Of a stretch of 64,000 nucleotides of DNA, positions 13,240 to 22,202 are shown in pieces. The notes below the pieces were generated by a model. The model was given only the letters and a program-made list of their open reading frames with translations. It had not been told where the DNA came from and ran no database searches. The stretch lies in the IMG/VR virus record IMGVR_UViG_3300049046_000039, positions 51,802 through 115,801 of that record; one strand, 5' to 3'. The position numbers and the translations under genes were made by a program. The DNA is from a virus. Numbering within the stretch: the stretch's first letter is position 1; every line of letters begins with the position of its first letter.

Positions 13240-13744
13240 TTTCCTTTTTTGGTCGCCAAGTTGGATCTAAACCCTTTACTTGGACTTCGTTAAACGTTAT
13301 ACTCATTGCTGGGTAGTCAGTCGGAAGTTCACCCACGTAGTCATAAGAAACTGTAATGTGCGCTATATAGTCAGGATAGTCTGACGTAGCTCCATAGTCT
13401 CTTTTCAGGTCTGCATTAATCTTCTGCAGCTGATCAGAGTGCACGTGAGCTACTAGACACCTGCCTATTGGCGCGTCAAATATCTTCCAGCCGACAATAT
13501 CGCCGTGAATTGGTAAGTTAAAGTCGTACTCTTTTGCATCGGGGCAAGGAGTCTTACTGTAAATTACCGTCACGTGATATTCGTGCTTGTCCAACGGATT
13601 ACTTATCTTATTAAGAACCACCCAATTGTACAAATTATCTTTGTCTACATCGGTTGGCTTAACATTTATGTAAGTGCCGTTAGAATGATCGTCTTGTTCT
13701 TCAGCTATAAACTGCTTAAAGCTCATCATCCTCATCTTCTTCAT
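13220..13744 (-). CDS. acb1: Acb1-like 2H phosphodiesterase (anti-CBASS)
   Basis: Start set at ATG 13744 behind GGAAGG (174 residues). It shows two H-x-T motifs of the 2H superfamily: EYHVTVIYS (about residue 67) and YIAHITVSYDY (about 139), within the arrangement of T4 Acb1 (FKQFIAEE at the N-terminus, GTYINVKP, NWVVL.KI.NP before the first motif). Acb1 enzymes hydrolyse cyclic oligonucleotides made by CBASS defence and so keep the effector off. The gene overlaps the acidic protein upstream and the holin-like gene downstream. A cellular 2'-5' RNA ligase-type protein is the alternative. Confidence 0.82.
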   Translation of the reverse strand: MKKMRMMSFKQFIAEEQDDHSNGTYINVKPTDVDKDNLYNWVVLNKISNPLDKHEYHVTVIYSKTPCPDAKEYDFNLPIHGDIVGWKIFDAPIGRCLVAHVHSDQLQKINADLKRDYGATSDYPDYIAHITVSYDYVGELPTDYPAMSITFNEVQVKGLDPTWRPKKENEDGNN

Positions 13745-13955
13745 CATCGTCCTTCCAGTCTGGAAAGACTTCATATAGTGCGTCGTCAAACGCAGGGTCG
13801 ATACCTAGACACTCGTCTAGAGTATCGCAGTCAAAGTCAGTTGCAGCCTCGATCATGACCATGTAGACATCTTTTCGAGTATCTTTGTCGTCGACAAGAT
13901 CTTTAATGCCACTGACCATCTGAGCTACAAGCATAGATCCGCTTGCCCATCCCAT
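13716..13955 (-). CDS. hypothetical acidic protein
   Basis: 79 residues, alpha-helical N-terminal half (SGSMLVAQMVSGIKDLV) and a strongly acidic tail (DWKDDDEEDEDDEL) that overlaps the Acb1-like start. No family recognised. Confidence 0.6.
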   Translation of the reverse strand: MGWASGSMLVAQMVSGIKDLVDDKDTRKDVYMVMIEAATDFDCDTLDECLGIDPAFDDALYEVFPDWKDDDEEDEDDEL

Positions 13956-13966
13956 TAGCGTGTTCC

Positions 13967-14323
13967 TTAGTATTGATGGTAGACAGCGTGTCCGCTGTTA
14001 ACCAGTGTGTCGTTTACGGACTGCTCTTTACCTTCAATGTATATTGTAGCAATCCATCTTCCATACTTGTCGCGAGTATCTCTATGGCTGTCAATGACAA
14101 CTTTAGTTCCTACTGGAAGTAACTCTTTAAGAAAAACTGTTGATGCCTTTCCTTCGACAGTAAATCTTTCTGGCGCGTTTATGTCGTTCAGTCTAAATCT
14201 TTCGGTAAAGTTTATTCTGAAGCCTAAGTCAACTACAAGATCTACGGTGTCTCCGTCTACGATGTTATGTACTGTTGCTTGATATCTGTAGTTGAATGGT
14301 TCCACGCTATTATCTTTCGTCAC
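13967..14323 (-). CDS. staphylococcal-nuclease-like (SNc) protein
   Basis: 118 residues, an OB-fold thermonuclease domain: VDGDTVDLVVDLGF (metal aspartate), RFRLNDINAPE (catalytic arginine region), DKYGRWIATIY (second arginine) and NDTLVNSGHAVYH at the end. Catalytic positions are all present, so a Ca-dependent nuclease is likely. It overlaps the MazG-like gene by 14 nt. Confidence 0.85.
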   Translation of the reverse strand: MTKDNSVEPFNYRYQATVHNIVDGDTVDLVVDLGFRINFTERFRLNDINAPERFTVEGKASTVFLKELLPVGTKVVIDSHRDTRDKYGRWIATIYIEGKEQSVNDTLVNSGHAVYHQY

Positions 14324-14660
14324 CGCTTCCGCTAAGAGTGCCTCGCTCCTGTCTAGAGCGAAGCTTCTCTAAATTGATCTTGGCTACGTCGTTTAGATCT
14401 ACACCTAGCTCATTACAAGCCGCCGCCAAGTACCAAAGTACGTCGCCGACTTCCTTAACTAAAAGAGCGTGTCTCTCATTACTTAAGTCGCTCTTACCAA
14501 CACCAAAAGCTTCGTCTCTTATAGACTTGCCGACGTGTTCTGCGAACTCTCCGGCTTCGCCGTTCATCTTTAACGCCACGTACATTAATCCCATCGGCAT
14601 CTGCTTTCCAGGATATACTGCAGTTTTAGTCGCAGCGTTTTGATAGTCATTAAGCTCCAT
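14310..14660 (-). CDS. MazG-like nucleotide pyrophosphohydrolase
   Basis: 116 residues with the MazG helix pattern: LKMNGEAGEFAEHVGKSIRDE (E..E) and KEVGDVLWYLAAACNELGVDL (E..D). It probably removes pyrophosphate from dNTPs or alarmones, shaping the nucleotide pool. It shares a base with nrdB and lies in the nucleotide-synthesis operon. Confidence 0.85.
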   Translation of the reverse strand: MELNDYQNAATKTAVYPGKQMPMGLMYVALKMNGEAGEFAEHVGKSIRDEAFGVGKSDLSNERHALLVKEVGDVLWYLAAACNELGVDLNDVAKINLEKLRSRQERGTLSGSGDER

Positions 14661-15742
14661 TATAATACGAATCCTTTGAATGTTTCTTTGTTAACGTCGT
14701 TGTCCACTCCACCCACTACGTACTGAGTCTGTTGAGTCTCCTGCGGCGCGATCTGAACTTCGGCGCCACCGATCCACTTTCCAGTCCAAGGAAGAACATT
14801 TTCTCTAGCCTTAACAGGATAGTCTACACCAATAGCGTTAGCGCACTTCCAAGTTCTATGGTCTACGAAGGAGCTGAGTAGATCGACATTAAGACCAAGC
14901 ATAGAACCCTGGTTGAACAGGTACTTAGCCCAGTCCTTTTCTTGAGCAGCAACGTCAACGAAGATCTTAGTGGTTTCTGGTGCGCACTCTTCCTTAATCT
15001 TAGCGAAGTCTGGATCGTCCTTAGGTAGAGCTCGAATAGTCTGCTGTGTAAACGCTAAGTGCACGTTCTCGTCGCGGCAGATAAGCTTGATGATCTTAGC
15101 GTTACCCTCCATCTTCTTGAGCTCGGCAAAAGCCCAAGAGCACGCGAAGCTTACGTAGAATCTCACACCCTCTAGCGCGTTAATAGCGTGCAAACACAGC
15201 CAAAGAGCTTTCTTGTGCTCATATTGGTTGTAGTCCTTGGTTGAGATATCGTTTGCAGGATACTTGTTCTTGCACTCTAGACGCCAGTTCCAGTACTTTA
15301 GATTATCGTAGTACTTCTGAATGTCGCGACGACACTCCTGGATTTGTGGAATTGTGTCGATCGTGTCGTACACCTCGGTCGTGTCTGGAAACACGTTCTC
15401 GAGAATGTACTGATAAGAGCGAGCGTGAATGTTCTCCTCAAAGTCCTCCCACTTCTTGACGAAAGAGCGGAACTCTGGTAGAGACCAGATAGGACCGAAG
15501 ACCTCACTTGGCTCGGACCCCTGAACAGAGTCTAGAAGAATCTGTCTCTTTAGATTTGCGGTAAAGATGTGCTTCTCGTTATCAGAAAGTGTCTTGAACT
15601 CCTTCTGATCTCGAGACAGCTCAACCTCTTCTGGTTGCCATAGGAAACCTTGCTGCTTCATGAGCAGCTTGCGCATCCATGGATACTTTACTTTGTCGTA
15701 CCTACTGATGGCAATAGGACCGCCGAAGAATATATTACTCAT
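14660..15742 (-). CDS. nrdB: class I ribonucleotide reductase, beta subunit
   Basis: 360 residues. Diiron ligands appear in order: an Asp/Glu near LLDSVQG, FEENIHARSY (E..H), LEGVRFYVSFACSWAFAE and CRDENVHLAFTQ (E..H). A tyrosine radical site lies after NIHARSYQYI. It forms the active complex with NrdA at 16.0-18.3 kb, with glutaredoxin as reductant. Confidence 0.93.
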   Translation of the reverse strand: MSNIFFGGPIAISRYDKVKYPWMRKLLMKQQGFLWQPEEVELSRDQKEFKTLSDNEKHIFTANLKRQILLDSVQGSEPSEVFGPIWSLPEFRSFVKKWEDFEENIHARSYQYILENVFPDTTEVYDTIDTIPQIQECRRDIQKYYDNLKYWNWRLECKNKYPANDISTKDYNQYEHKKALWLCLHAINALEGVRFYVSFACSWAFAELKKMEGNAKIIKLICRDENVHLAFTQQTIRALPKDDPDFAKIKEECAPETTKIFVDVAAQEKDWAKYLFNQGSMLGLNVDLLSSFVDHRTWKCANAIGVDYPVKARENVLPWTGKWIGGAEVQIAPQETQQTQYVVGGVDNDVNKETFKGFVL

Positions 15743-15867
15743 GTACTGTTTCTTTCTATGTCTTTTCTAACATGGTTGATATATTTTAGCATGTGGTCAC
15801 GTTCTGGAGGTTGAAGCTCTTCTAGCTGACTCTTCAGACTCCTCAATAGTAAGTCACTGTCTATCAT
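15739..15867 (-). CDS. 42-residue helical protein
   Basis: ATG 15867 overlaps the previous stop (ATGA) and the stop overlaps the nrdB start (ATGAG). The product (MIDSDLLLRSLKSQLEEL...) is one amphipathic helical protein. The tight joints support translation. Confidence 0.65.
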   Translation of the reverse strand: MIDSDLLLRSLKSQLEELQPPERDHMLKYINHVRKDIERNST

Positions 15868-16049
15868 TCAGATAAAAACTTCTGCTTTGTTAACTGGTTA
15901 GTTGAGACTACCACGCTGTTGCCGTCTTCTAAAAGCACGCGAACCGCAGTTGTTCCCGGGCTCAAGTGAATAATTCTTCCGACTTTACCGTTAGTGTCGA
16001 AACTGTCAGTGTCTAGTCTTACGGTATCACCTTCGTTTAAATCTTGCAT
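15864..16049 (-). CDS. KOW/SH3-like small protein
   Basis: 61 residues, beta-rich, starting MQDLNEGDTVRLDTDS with KVGRIIHLSPGTTAVRVLLEDGNSVVV, similar to small SH3-like barrel domains. Sits between nrdA and nrdB and overlaps the nrdA end. Confidence 0.65.
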   Translation of the reverse strand: MQDLNEGDTVRLDTDSFDTNGKVGRIIHLSPGTTAVRVLLEDGNSVVVSTNQLTKQKFLSE

Positions 16050-18334
16050 CCGTCGCAGTCCTCTTCAAATTCTTCATCTTGTGATAGCAGAGCGCTACCT
16101 TCTTCTTCGATCTCACCAGCTTCATCGTTGGTGTTAAAGTAATAAGCGGTCTTTCCACCCCACTTGTAGTGCAGCAACATGTGCTGAAGTAGTTCTGACA
16201 TCGGTATCTTCGAGTCAGGGTAGAACTTAGGGTTGTATGAAGTGTTAACAGAAATACACTGGTCGATGTACTTCTGAAGCACTGCCATGATCTTTAGATA
16301 TCCTACGGGAGACTTCTGGTCCCATAGTAGATCGTATTTATTCTTGTACTTTCTTACCTCTGGTACGACCTGCTTTAAGTGGCCGTCCTTCGATCCCTTG
16401 ACAGACACCAGAGCTCTTGGAGGCTCGATGCCGTTCGTAGAGTTTGATACCTGAGCTGAAGTCTCGGCTGGCATTAGAGCCATGAGAGTAGAGTTGCACA
16501 TTCCAGTCTCGAGGATCTGCTCGATGAGCTCGTCCCACGGCATCGTCCAGTCCTTAGCGCCAGTCAGCTCGTCGACTGTCTTAGCGTAGGTGTGGATAGG
16601 TAGGATGCCCTTCGAGTACTTCGTCTCGTTAAAGCCAGGGCAAGCACCCTTCTCCTTAGCTAAGTCTGCCGAAGCCTTAATCAGATAATACGACCAAGCT
16701 TCAGCATAGTCGTCAATCATCTTAAGCTGCTCTTGCGTTACGTCCTGATACTTGATGTTGTTCTTAGCCAGGAAGTAGGCGAAGTTGATGATGCCAATTC
16801 CAAGAGGACGACGCTTCATGGTAGCGTTATAAGCCGCTACAACTGGGTAGTCCTGGAAGTCTAGCAGCTCGTCTAGAGCTCTAACTAGAAGCTTAGCGCC
16901 TCGCTCAAAGTCTTCTGGACGACGCACCTTACCCCAGTTCTGAGCTGCTAGAGTGCAGAGAGCTACTTCAGCTTCAGCGTCGTGAAGATCGTCCTGTGGT
17001 ACAGTCGGAAGGCCGATTTCTGCGCATAGGTTAGACATCCTGATAGGAGCTACCTTCTCGAGGAACGGACCCTGAGTATTGACGTTGTCTACATTGTGAA
17101 TGTAGATTCGACCAGTGTCCTTACGCTCCTGCATGAACATCGTAAAGAGTTCGAAGGCAGAAACGACTTCCTTCTTGATCTTAGGATTCTTTTCTGCTGC
17201 TTCGTATAGACGCTTGAACTCGTCCTGGTCTGAGAAGAAAGCTTCGTAGAGACCTGGAACATTCTTCGGTGAGAATAGCGTAATGTTCTCACCATTGATT
17301 AGTCTCTCGTACATGAGACGATTGAACTGGACTCCGTAGTCTACGTGCCTGATTCGATTGTCTTCGGTTCCCTTGTTGTTCTTGAGAACAAGGAGCGACT
17401 GTATCTCACTATGCCAAATAGGATGATAGATGGTCCCAGAACCACCGCGAACACCACCCTGCGAGCAGGACTTAAGTGCCGCCACCAGAAGCTTATAGAA
17501 AGCCGTATTGCCCGTGTGAATCGCATCTCCCTCTCGAATAACTGCGTCGAGGCCTCGAAGAGCGCCCATACCCAGACCAATGCCAGCGCGATTTGCCACG
17601 TACTTAACAGTAGTACCAGTAGAAGCGATAATAGAGTCAAGGGAGTCACCTACTTCGATAAGAACACATGAGCTGAACTGGCGCTTAGGAGTTCTAACAC
17701 CAGCCATGATAGGAGTTGGAAGACTTACGTCAAACTCGGACACTGCATCGTAGAGATCGCAGACCCACTTGAGTCGCTCCTTCTTAGGATACTTGTGGAA
17801 GAGAGACGCCGCGATCAGCATGAAAGAGATCTGTGGAGTCTCGTAGAACCTCTTAGTGTCTCTGTTTCTTACAAGATACTTGCCGCGCATCTGCTCCATA
17901 CCGGCGTACGCGATATTGAAGTCTCTATCGTGGTCGATCCACTTATCGAGCTTGTCGAACTCTTCTTCGGTATACCACTCTAGCAGCTGCTCGTCATAGA
18001 ACCCTGCTTCTACCACCCTCTTAACGTGATCATATAGTCTCGGCGGTGTTATGCTGTCGTATACTTCTTTGCGCAGAGCGTAGTTTACTAGGCGACCTGC
18101 TACGTACTGATAGTTAGGAGTGTGCTCGCTGATCAGCTCGTGAGCTGCCTTGATTAGAGCTTCCTGAATGTCTTTAGTCTTGATGCCGTCGTAGAAGTGC
18201 ATCTGAGTCTTGAGCTCGATCTCAGATTCGGAAACACCGGCGATATCCTCACACGCCCAGTTAACTACCCGATGTACCTTCGATACGTCTAGCGGTTCTT
18301 TACTGCCATTTCTCTTTGTGACGTTTATCGCCAT
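16037..18334 (-). CDS. nrdA: class I ribonucleotide reductase, alpha subunit
   Basis: 765 residues with an N-terminal ATP-cone (VTKRNGSKEPLDVSKVHRVV), the first active-site cysteine in FSSCVLIEVGDS (about 224), the radical-site loop SNLCAEIGLP (about 440), MALMPAETSAQVSNSTNGIEPP (about 600) and a C-terminal redox pair CDGC that accepts electrons from glutaredoxin. Full length and intact, unlike some split phage nrdA genes. Confidence 0.95.
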   Translation of the reverse strand: MAINVTKRNGSKEPLDVSKVHRVVNWACEDIAGVSESEIELKTQMHFYDGIKTKDIQEALIKAAHELISEHTPNYQYVAGRLVNYALRKEVYDSITPPRLYDHVKRVVEAGFYDEQLLEWYTEEEFDKLDKWIDHDRDFNIAYAGMEQMRGKYLVRNRDTKRFYETPQISFMLIAASLFHKYPKKERLKWVCDLYDAVSEFDVSLPTPIMAGVRTPKRQFSSCVLIEVGDSLDSIIASTGTTVKYVANRAGIGLGMGALRGLDAVIREGDAIHTGNTAFYKLLVAALKSCSQGGVRGGSGTIYHPIWHSEIQSLLVLKNNKGTEDNRIRHVDYGVQFNRLMYERLINGENITLFSPKNVPGLYEAFFSDQDEFKRLYEAAEKNPKIKKEVVSAFELFTMFMQERKDTGRIYIHNVDNVNTQGPFLEKVAPIRMSNLCAEIGLPTVPQDDLHDAEAEVALCTLAAQNWGKVRRPEDFERGAKLLVRALDELLDFQDYPVVAAYNATMKRRPLGIGIINFAYFLAKNNIKYQDVTQEQLKMIDDYAEAWSYYLIKASADLAKEKGACPGFNETKYSKGILPIHTYAKTVDELTGAKDWTMPWDELIEQILETGMCNSTLMALMPAETSAQVSNSTNGIEPPRALVSVKGSKDGHLKQVVPEVRKYKNKYDLLWDQKSPVGYLKIMAVLQKYIDQCISVNTSYNPKFYPDSKIPMSELLQHMLLHYKWGGKTAYYFNTNDEAGEIEEEGSALLSQDEEFEEDCDGCKI

Positions 18335-18344
18335 CTGTTATCCT

Positions 18345-19010
18345 TTATTGTGTAGCAACTACTTCAGTAAGATACTGGAAGTACTTGGTAAGTTCGTCCC
18401 ATGCTGACTTAGCGACCAGCATATGTTCTTTTTGAGTTCCGTTTGCCATTCTTAACTCGCAGTAGTGAATCCAAGAGCGAAGAGTTCCTGCCATGTACAT
18501 CCTAGAGACTGTAAGTCCTTCGGGCAGTACGGCTCGAGCCTGCTCCTTAGCTATACCGTTCTGGATCGCCCAGTTGTAAGCCTTAAGAGCCTTCTTCCTC
18601 ACTTCATCTTGAAACACTTCCCACTCTCGCTGAAGCGCAGGGTTGTCTAACTCGATGCTGTTCTGCCTGTTCTTACTGTCTTGAAGTCTAGCTTCACGGT
18701 CTACGATGAGACCTAAGTCAGAAGTCGGGTCGGCGTATCTCTGGCTGAACTCTTGGAATGAGAACGACCTGTGTCTTAAGATCTGCCTGGCGATGTCTCG
18801 AGTTGTATTGATCTCCATTACGACGTGCACCATCTCTAGTGGAGACCAGTGAGAGTGCTTGATCAGATACTTTAGTAGTTTTTCAGACGTCTCGTGGTTC
18901 ATCTGATTTGACGGGTTAGATACTCTGGCGCAGTATGCTGCGAACTCAGTAGCATTACCCAAAGAAGCATCGACCGGAGTGGTCAATGCTATAAGCTTCG
19001 CGTCGTTCAT
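18345..19010 (-). CDS. thyX: flavin-dependent thymidylate synthase
   Basis: 221 residues. The ThyX signature RHRSFSFQEFSQRY is at about residue 79; WSPLEMVHV and the C-terminal ARAVLPEGLTVSRMYMAGTLRSWIHY complete the family. It makes dTMP from dUMP using FAD and methylene-THF, and replaces the ThyA-type enzyme of T4. If the phage hydroxymethylates pyrimidines, that enzyme is not in this window. Confidence 0.95.
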   Translation of the reverse strand: MNDAKLIALTTPVDASLGNATEFAAYCARVSNPSNQMNHETSEKLLKYLIKHSHWSPLEMVHVVMEINTTRDIARQILRHRSFSFQEFSQRYADPTSDLGLIVDREARLQDSKNRQNSIELDNPALQREWEVFQDEVRKKALKAYNWAIQNGIAKEQARAVLPEGLTVSRMYMAGTLRSWIHYCELRMANGTQKEHMLVAKSAWDELTKYFQYLTEVVATQ

Positions 19011-19231
19011 TATTTCTTCAATCTTACTTTGTAGTTAAGTTTGGAACTCAGATAGTCTTCAAAGTACTCCACTCTCGTAGAATAGAGCTTATCATCGTAT
19101 GAAAAGTTAACCATCGGATACATAGTTCGTGGTGACATAGTCAGCGACTGTATCGTTGGTAGAGTATCGAACTGTTCTAGATTATCCTCGACGTCGATAT
19201 ATCGAGATAGTACTTTTACACTTTCTTCCAT
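19010..19231 (-). CDS. hypothetical protein
   Basis: 73 residues, beta-rich (MYPMVNFSYDDKLYSTRVEYFEDYL), overlapping the primase end. No family recognised. Confidence 0.65.
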   Translation of the reverse strand: MEESVKVLSRYIDVEDNLEQFDTLPTIQSLTMSPRTMYPMVNFSYDDKLYSTRVEYFEDYLSSKLNYKVRLKK

Positions 19232-20226
19232 AAGTTAAGTCTTAGTTCAGCTTCTAGTCCACTGAATGTATTCCTATCTATAATTTCTCGAACTTGATCT
19301 GGCGTAAATCCGCCGAGGACCATGTCGTTTACGTCCTTAAAGTTCAATCCGTTAGGCCAGATGCACACCTTAAGACCGTGCTTGATGCACTTATTTATTT
19401 TTGCCACTGTCTCTTTAGAGCGAGGCTCATTATCGAATACGATAACGTTGTTCTCAAGATTAAGATGCCGTAGAGTTGAGATTTCTACACCACCAGCAGT
19501 AGCTACAGCATTTGGTAGAAACATCGTGTCGATAGGTCCTTCTAGAGTGTAGGACTTATTTCCACGGTCATACTCGTCGAGTCCGTATATCTTAGGAACA
19601 GACTCGTCTAGCTGGATAGTGATGTAGCGTACGTCGCCCTCGAAGTATCGAGCCTGCATAGCGTGCATTCTTCCGTCCTTGTTGACGAAAGGTATGACCA
19701 GCGCGGGTCCGTCGTGCTTTAGCGCTTCTTCTTTAAACTTTCCAGGGACGATGGTGTTAGCCCACGACATAAACTTAGGAGCGAAGAACAGCTTAGCGTG
19801 ATACTTGTTAGGTATCGCTCTGTTCTGAACGTACTCTTTAGCGTAGTGTCCTTGCTTAAGCTGGCTGATCTTGCGAAGGTTCTTCAGCTCAGTCTCACCG
19901 ATGTACTTTGGTTTATTGTAGTGTGTTACTGGATCGACAGTCTTAGGACCGCCAGACTCCATAACTTTTTCGACTAGAAAGTCATTGTAGACGAACTCGT
20001 CTACTTCCTTAAGGAAGTTTGGAATGCTTCGAGTTCCACATCCATTGTGGCAGTGAAACAGTAGCTTACCCTTCTTTTCGTAGATGTACGCTCGAGCTTT
20101 TCTCTGATCTTTAGACGAGTCGCCGCATAGAGGACAGCTAAAGTTGTATAGAGTTCCAGACTTACGCTTAAAGTTTCTTAGGCGTGTACTGAGCACACCG
20201 ATATACTTGGTTTCTAACCAACTCAT
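19216..20226 (-). CDS. 61: DNA primase (T4 gp61-like)
   Basis: 336 residues. Zinc site CPLCGD...FHCHNGCGTR (25-64), then a TOPRIM-like core with YTLEGPIDTMFLPNAVATAGG (about 220) and VIVFDNEPRSKE. It makes RNA primers with the gp41 helicase. The promoter at 20253-20281 sits right ahead of it. Confidence 0.9.
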   Translation of the reverse strand: MSWLETKYIGVLSTRLRNFKRKSGTLYNFSCPLCGDSSKDQRKARAYIYEKKGKLLFHCHNGCGTRSIPNFLKEVDEFVYNDFLVEKVMESGGPKTVDPVTHYNKPKYIGETELKNLRKISQLKQGHYAKEYVQNRAIPNKYHAKLFFAPKFMSWANTIVPGKFKEEALKHDGPALVIPFVNKDGRMHAMQARYFEGDVRYITIQLDESVPKIYGLDEYDRGNKSYTLEGPIDTMFLPNAVATAGGVEISTLRHLNLENNVIVFDNEPRSKETVAKINKCIKHGLKVCIWPNGLNFKDVNDMVLGGFTPDQVREIIDRNTFSGLEAELRLNLWKKV

Positions 20227-20252
20227 AATTACTCACTTAAATGGATAACCCA

Positions 20253-20281
20253 CTTATATCATAGTTTGGATTCATTGTAAA
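20253..20281 (-). promoter_or_regulatory. sigma70-like promoter ahead of primase
   Basis: TTTACA, 17 bp, TATAAG on the minus strand. Confidence 0.6.
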
Positions 20282-20291
20282 GGTAAATCCG

Positions 20292-21020
20292 TTATTTCCA
20301 GAACTGCCACCATGATTTTTTTTCACCAATGTTATCGATAGTGCTTAGCTTATCGACTGCAACTCTTCCGGTAGAACTTATCTTAGACTCTAGCGAAGGA
20401 TGTGGAGAAGGAAACTCTCTGTTTTCAGTAGTAGACGTCGCTTCAATTATGCCTACGACCATTCCCTTGTCGTCGATAAGAGGACACATGACAGACTGAA
20501 TGACTTTGTATCTCTTTAGATACGCTTCGTACATTTCGTCTGGAATGTCATCGACTGCAAATCGCACGCACTTAGGTTCTACACCCTTTGGTACGATGAA
20601 CATTCTGTTAAGAGTTTGAGACATCGTAGACACTGGATAGCTCATCCACGACTCTTGGTCGGTAAGACCTTGGCCTGGAGCTGATACAGCATACGTCGTC
20701 TGAATGAACATAAATGGAATGCCAGTTATACCTTTACGTCCGTTGTGAAATTGACGTATCAGTATGCGATCAGCCTTGATGTCATTTCTTAGAACTTCGA
20801 GTCTGTTCGGTATCTCTTCGTTGAGTTGAACCACGCGAAGAAAGCGCTCTTGCTCTAGAGCAGGCGAGTCGGGTGGATTCGAGAGAATATTATTGTTGTC
20901 TATAGTAATATAGAGAAGAAGACACGTTATGATGATGATTACGAATGCTAGAGGCGACTTGAGCCAGGCTTCGTGTAGGGTAGCAAAAAGTTCTTTAACA
21001 GCGTTGATGATATCAGCCAT
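20292..21020 (-). CDS. membrane-anchored GAF-like protein
   Basis: 242 residues: a membrane helix at 26-43 (FVIIIITCLLLYITI), a coiled linker, then a sensor-like domain beginning RILIRQFHNGRKGITGIPFMFIQ typical of GAF-type domains of T4-like phages (FHNG). It should stand in the host inner membrane with the domain on one side. Ligand unknown. Confidence 0.65.
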   Translation of the reverse strand: MADIINAVKELFATLHEAWLKSPLAFVIIIITCLLLYITIDNNNILSNPPDSPALEQERFLRVVQLNEEIPNRLEVLRNDIKADRILIRQFHNGRKGITGIPFMFIQTTYAVSAPGQGLTDQESWMSYPVSTMSQTLNRMFIVPKGVEPKCVRFAVDDIPDEMYEAYLKRYKVIQSVMCPLIDDKGMVVGIIEATSTTENREFPSPHPSLESKISSTGRVAVDKLSTIDNIGEKKSWWQFWK

Positions 21021-21067
21021 TATGTATTTCCTATAGTGTAGAACATAATAACTGAACGACGCTTAGA

Positions 21068-21226
21068 TCAAGTTTTTGGTGTGCCCCTTCTAAGCATCTG
21101 TGCGTCTTTGAGTATAACACTAAGTTTTTTCTTCTTAACACCTGGCTCTGAGTTCGGGTAGCTTCCAGTCCCAGTACCAGCGATAGCGCCGGAACCCACA
21201 TTATTTATTGCTACGTCTTCGTTCAT
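21068..21226 (-). CDS. 52-residue conserved small protein
   Basis: ATG 21226 overlaps the preceding gene's stop (ATGA). MNEDVAINNVGSGAIAGTGTGSYPNSEPGV, then a KKKK run and a basic helix; the Gly-rich start recalls small head-related proteins of T4-like phages, a resemblance not checked. Confidence 0.6.
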   Translation of the reverse strand: MNEDVAINNVGSGAIAGTGTGSYPNSEPGVKKKKLSVILKDAQMLRRGTPKT

Positions 21227-21615
21227 CAGATCTTCCTTAAAGCTTGAATGACGTTGTCATCCATCGGAATAATATCGGTCTCATATGCTGGTATATCACG
21301 AACGTTATAAACTACTTCGGGCATTATACTGAGCATAATCAAGAAGGGCTTAATGTAAGTCAATTGGCTCTCCATCTTTAGAAAGATCATCCTGACTAAA
21401 GGTGTAGGGCCGAATACATTGTTTAGAATTATTAGGTGGTTTAATATAAGCCGTTCTTTTAGATCACCTGTCTCTACATATCGAGTTATCAGCTTCTTAA
21501 TGTACTTGAATCGATTCAAGTCTTCATTAAATTCCTCGACTGAACAACACTGCGGATTATCGTAGTGTTTCATGGCGTACATAATGAAGTTAGAGTCAGT
21601 TAATTTATCGACCAT
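21226..21615 (-). CDS. conserved T4-like phage protein (DUF7207-like)
   Basis: 129 helical residues with KHYDNPQCCSVEEFNEDLNR and LILNHLIILNNVFGPTPLVRMIFLK, a pattern shared with small conserved proteins of T4-like phages near late genes. Function unknown; probably virion or late. Confidence 0.7.
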   Translation of the reverse strand: MVDKLTDSNFIMYAMKHYDNPQCCSVEEFNEDLNRFKYIKKLITRYVETGDLKERLILNHLIILNNVFGPTPLVRMIFLKMESQLTYIKPFLIMLSIMPEVVYNVRDIPAYETDIIPMDDNVIQALRKI

Positions 21616-21625
21616 ATATTTTAAT

Positions 21626-21647
21626 GACGGGGACTGAAGTCCCCGTC
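21626..21647 (-). terminator. GC-rich hairpin
   Basis: GACGGGGAC/GTCCCCGTC, 9 bp with a TTCA loop, between two late genes. No T tract follows, so it may only attenuate or protect the RNA. Confidence 0.4.
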
Positions 21648-21650
21648 AAA

Positions 21651-22166
21651 TTAACCTGCTAGCGTTGAGTTGTTGGCAGTCATTCCAGAAAGAGCTACTA
21701 GCGTTTCGACTTGAACTCTTCCAGCTCTACCACCAAGAACAGGTGTCACAGTAGCGCCAGTTCCCCCAGATGCAGCACCGCCAACAGAAACTCTGATAGC
21801 CGTAGTAGTTGAGGAAACGTTAGCGAAACCAGAGCCGCTTTCAGTAATCGTAAGCGAAGTAATACCTCCAGAACCGTTAGTTGCGACTGTAGCTACAGCG
21901 TTCACCGTACCTCCAGAAACAACAGCAACGTGCCCGTTAGTATATCCAGTTCCAGCCGCGCCGATAGTAAAGCTCGTTACTGGACCTGTTCCGCGCTGAA
22001 CTCTCGTCCAACCGGTGTGATTTGCTCTAGGACTAGCCGCAACTTCGCCGTCGTCTAAGCCTACAACCTGAGTACCGAACAGCTGAATGCCAGTATTCGG
22101 ACTGGTAGAATTGATAGCGTACTTAGGCGCGTTATTAGCTTGGTCTATTTTACCCCATAGTGGCAT
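21651..22166 (-). CDS. virion structural protein with Gly/Thr-rich repeats
   Basis: 171 residues beginning MPLWGKIDQANNAPKYA with a middle rich in G-x-G-Y and T/V strands and ending GGRAGRVQVETLVALSGM. This start-and-end pattern is typical of a small structural protein family of T4-like phages (decoration or tail-fibre-like). A TATAAATA box at 22186-22193 lies 20 nt upstream. Confidence 0.75.
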   Translation of the reverse strand: MPLWGKIDQANNAPKYAINSTSPNTGIQLFGTQVVGLDDGEVAASPRANHTGWTRVQRGTGPVTSFTIGAAGTGYTNGHVAVVSGGTVNAVATVATNGSGGITSLTITESGSGFANVSSTTTAIRVSVGGAASGGTGATVTPVLGGRAGRVQVETLVALSGMTANNSTLAG

Positions 22167-22185
22167 TTGTAATCTCCTTTTGTTT

Positions 22186-22193
22186 TATTTATA
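22186..22193 (-). promoter_or_regulatory. T4-type late promoter box
   Basis: Exact TATAAATA on the minus strand, 20 nt ahead of the structural gene that ends at 22166, followed by AAACAAAAGGAG as ribosome site. Confidence 0.7.
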
Positions 22194-22202
22194 GATTACG
22201 AA

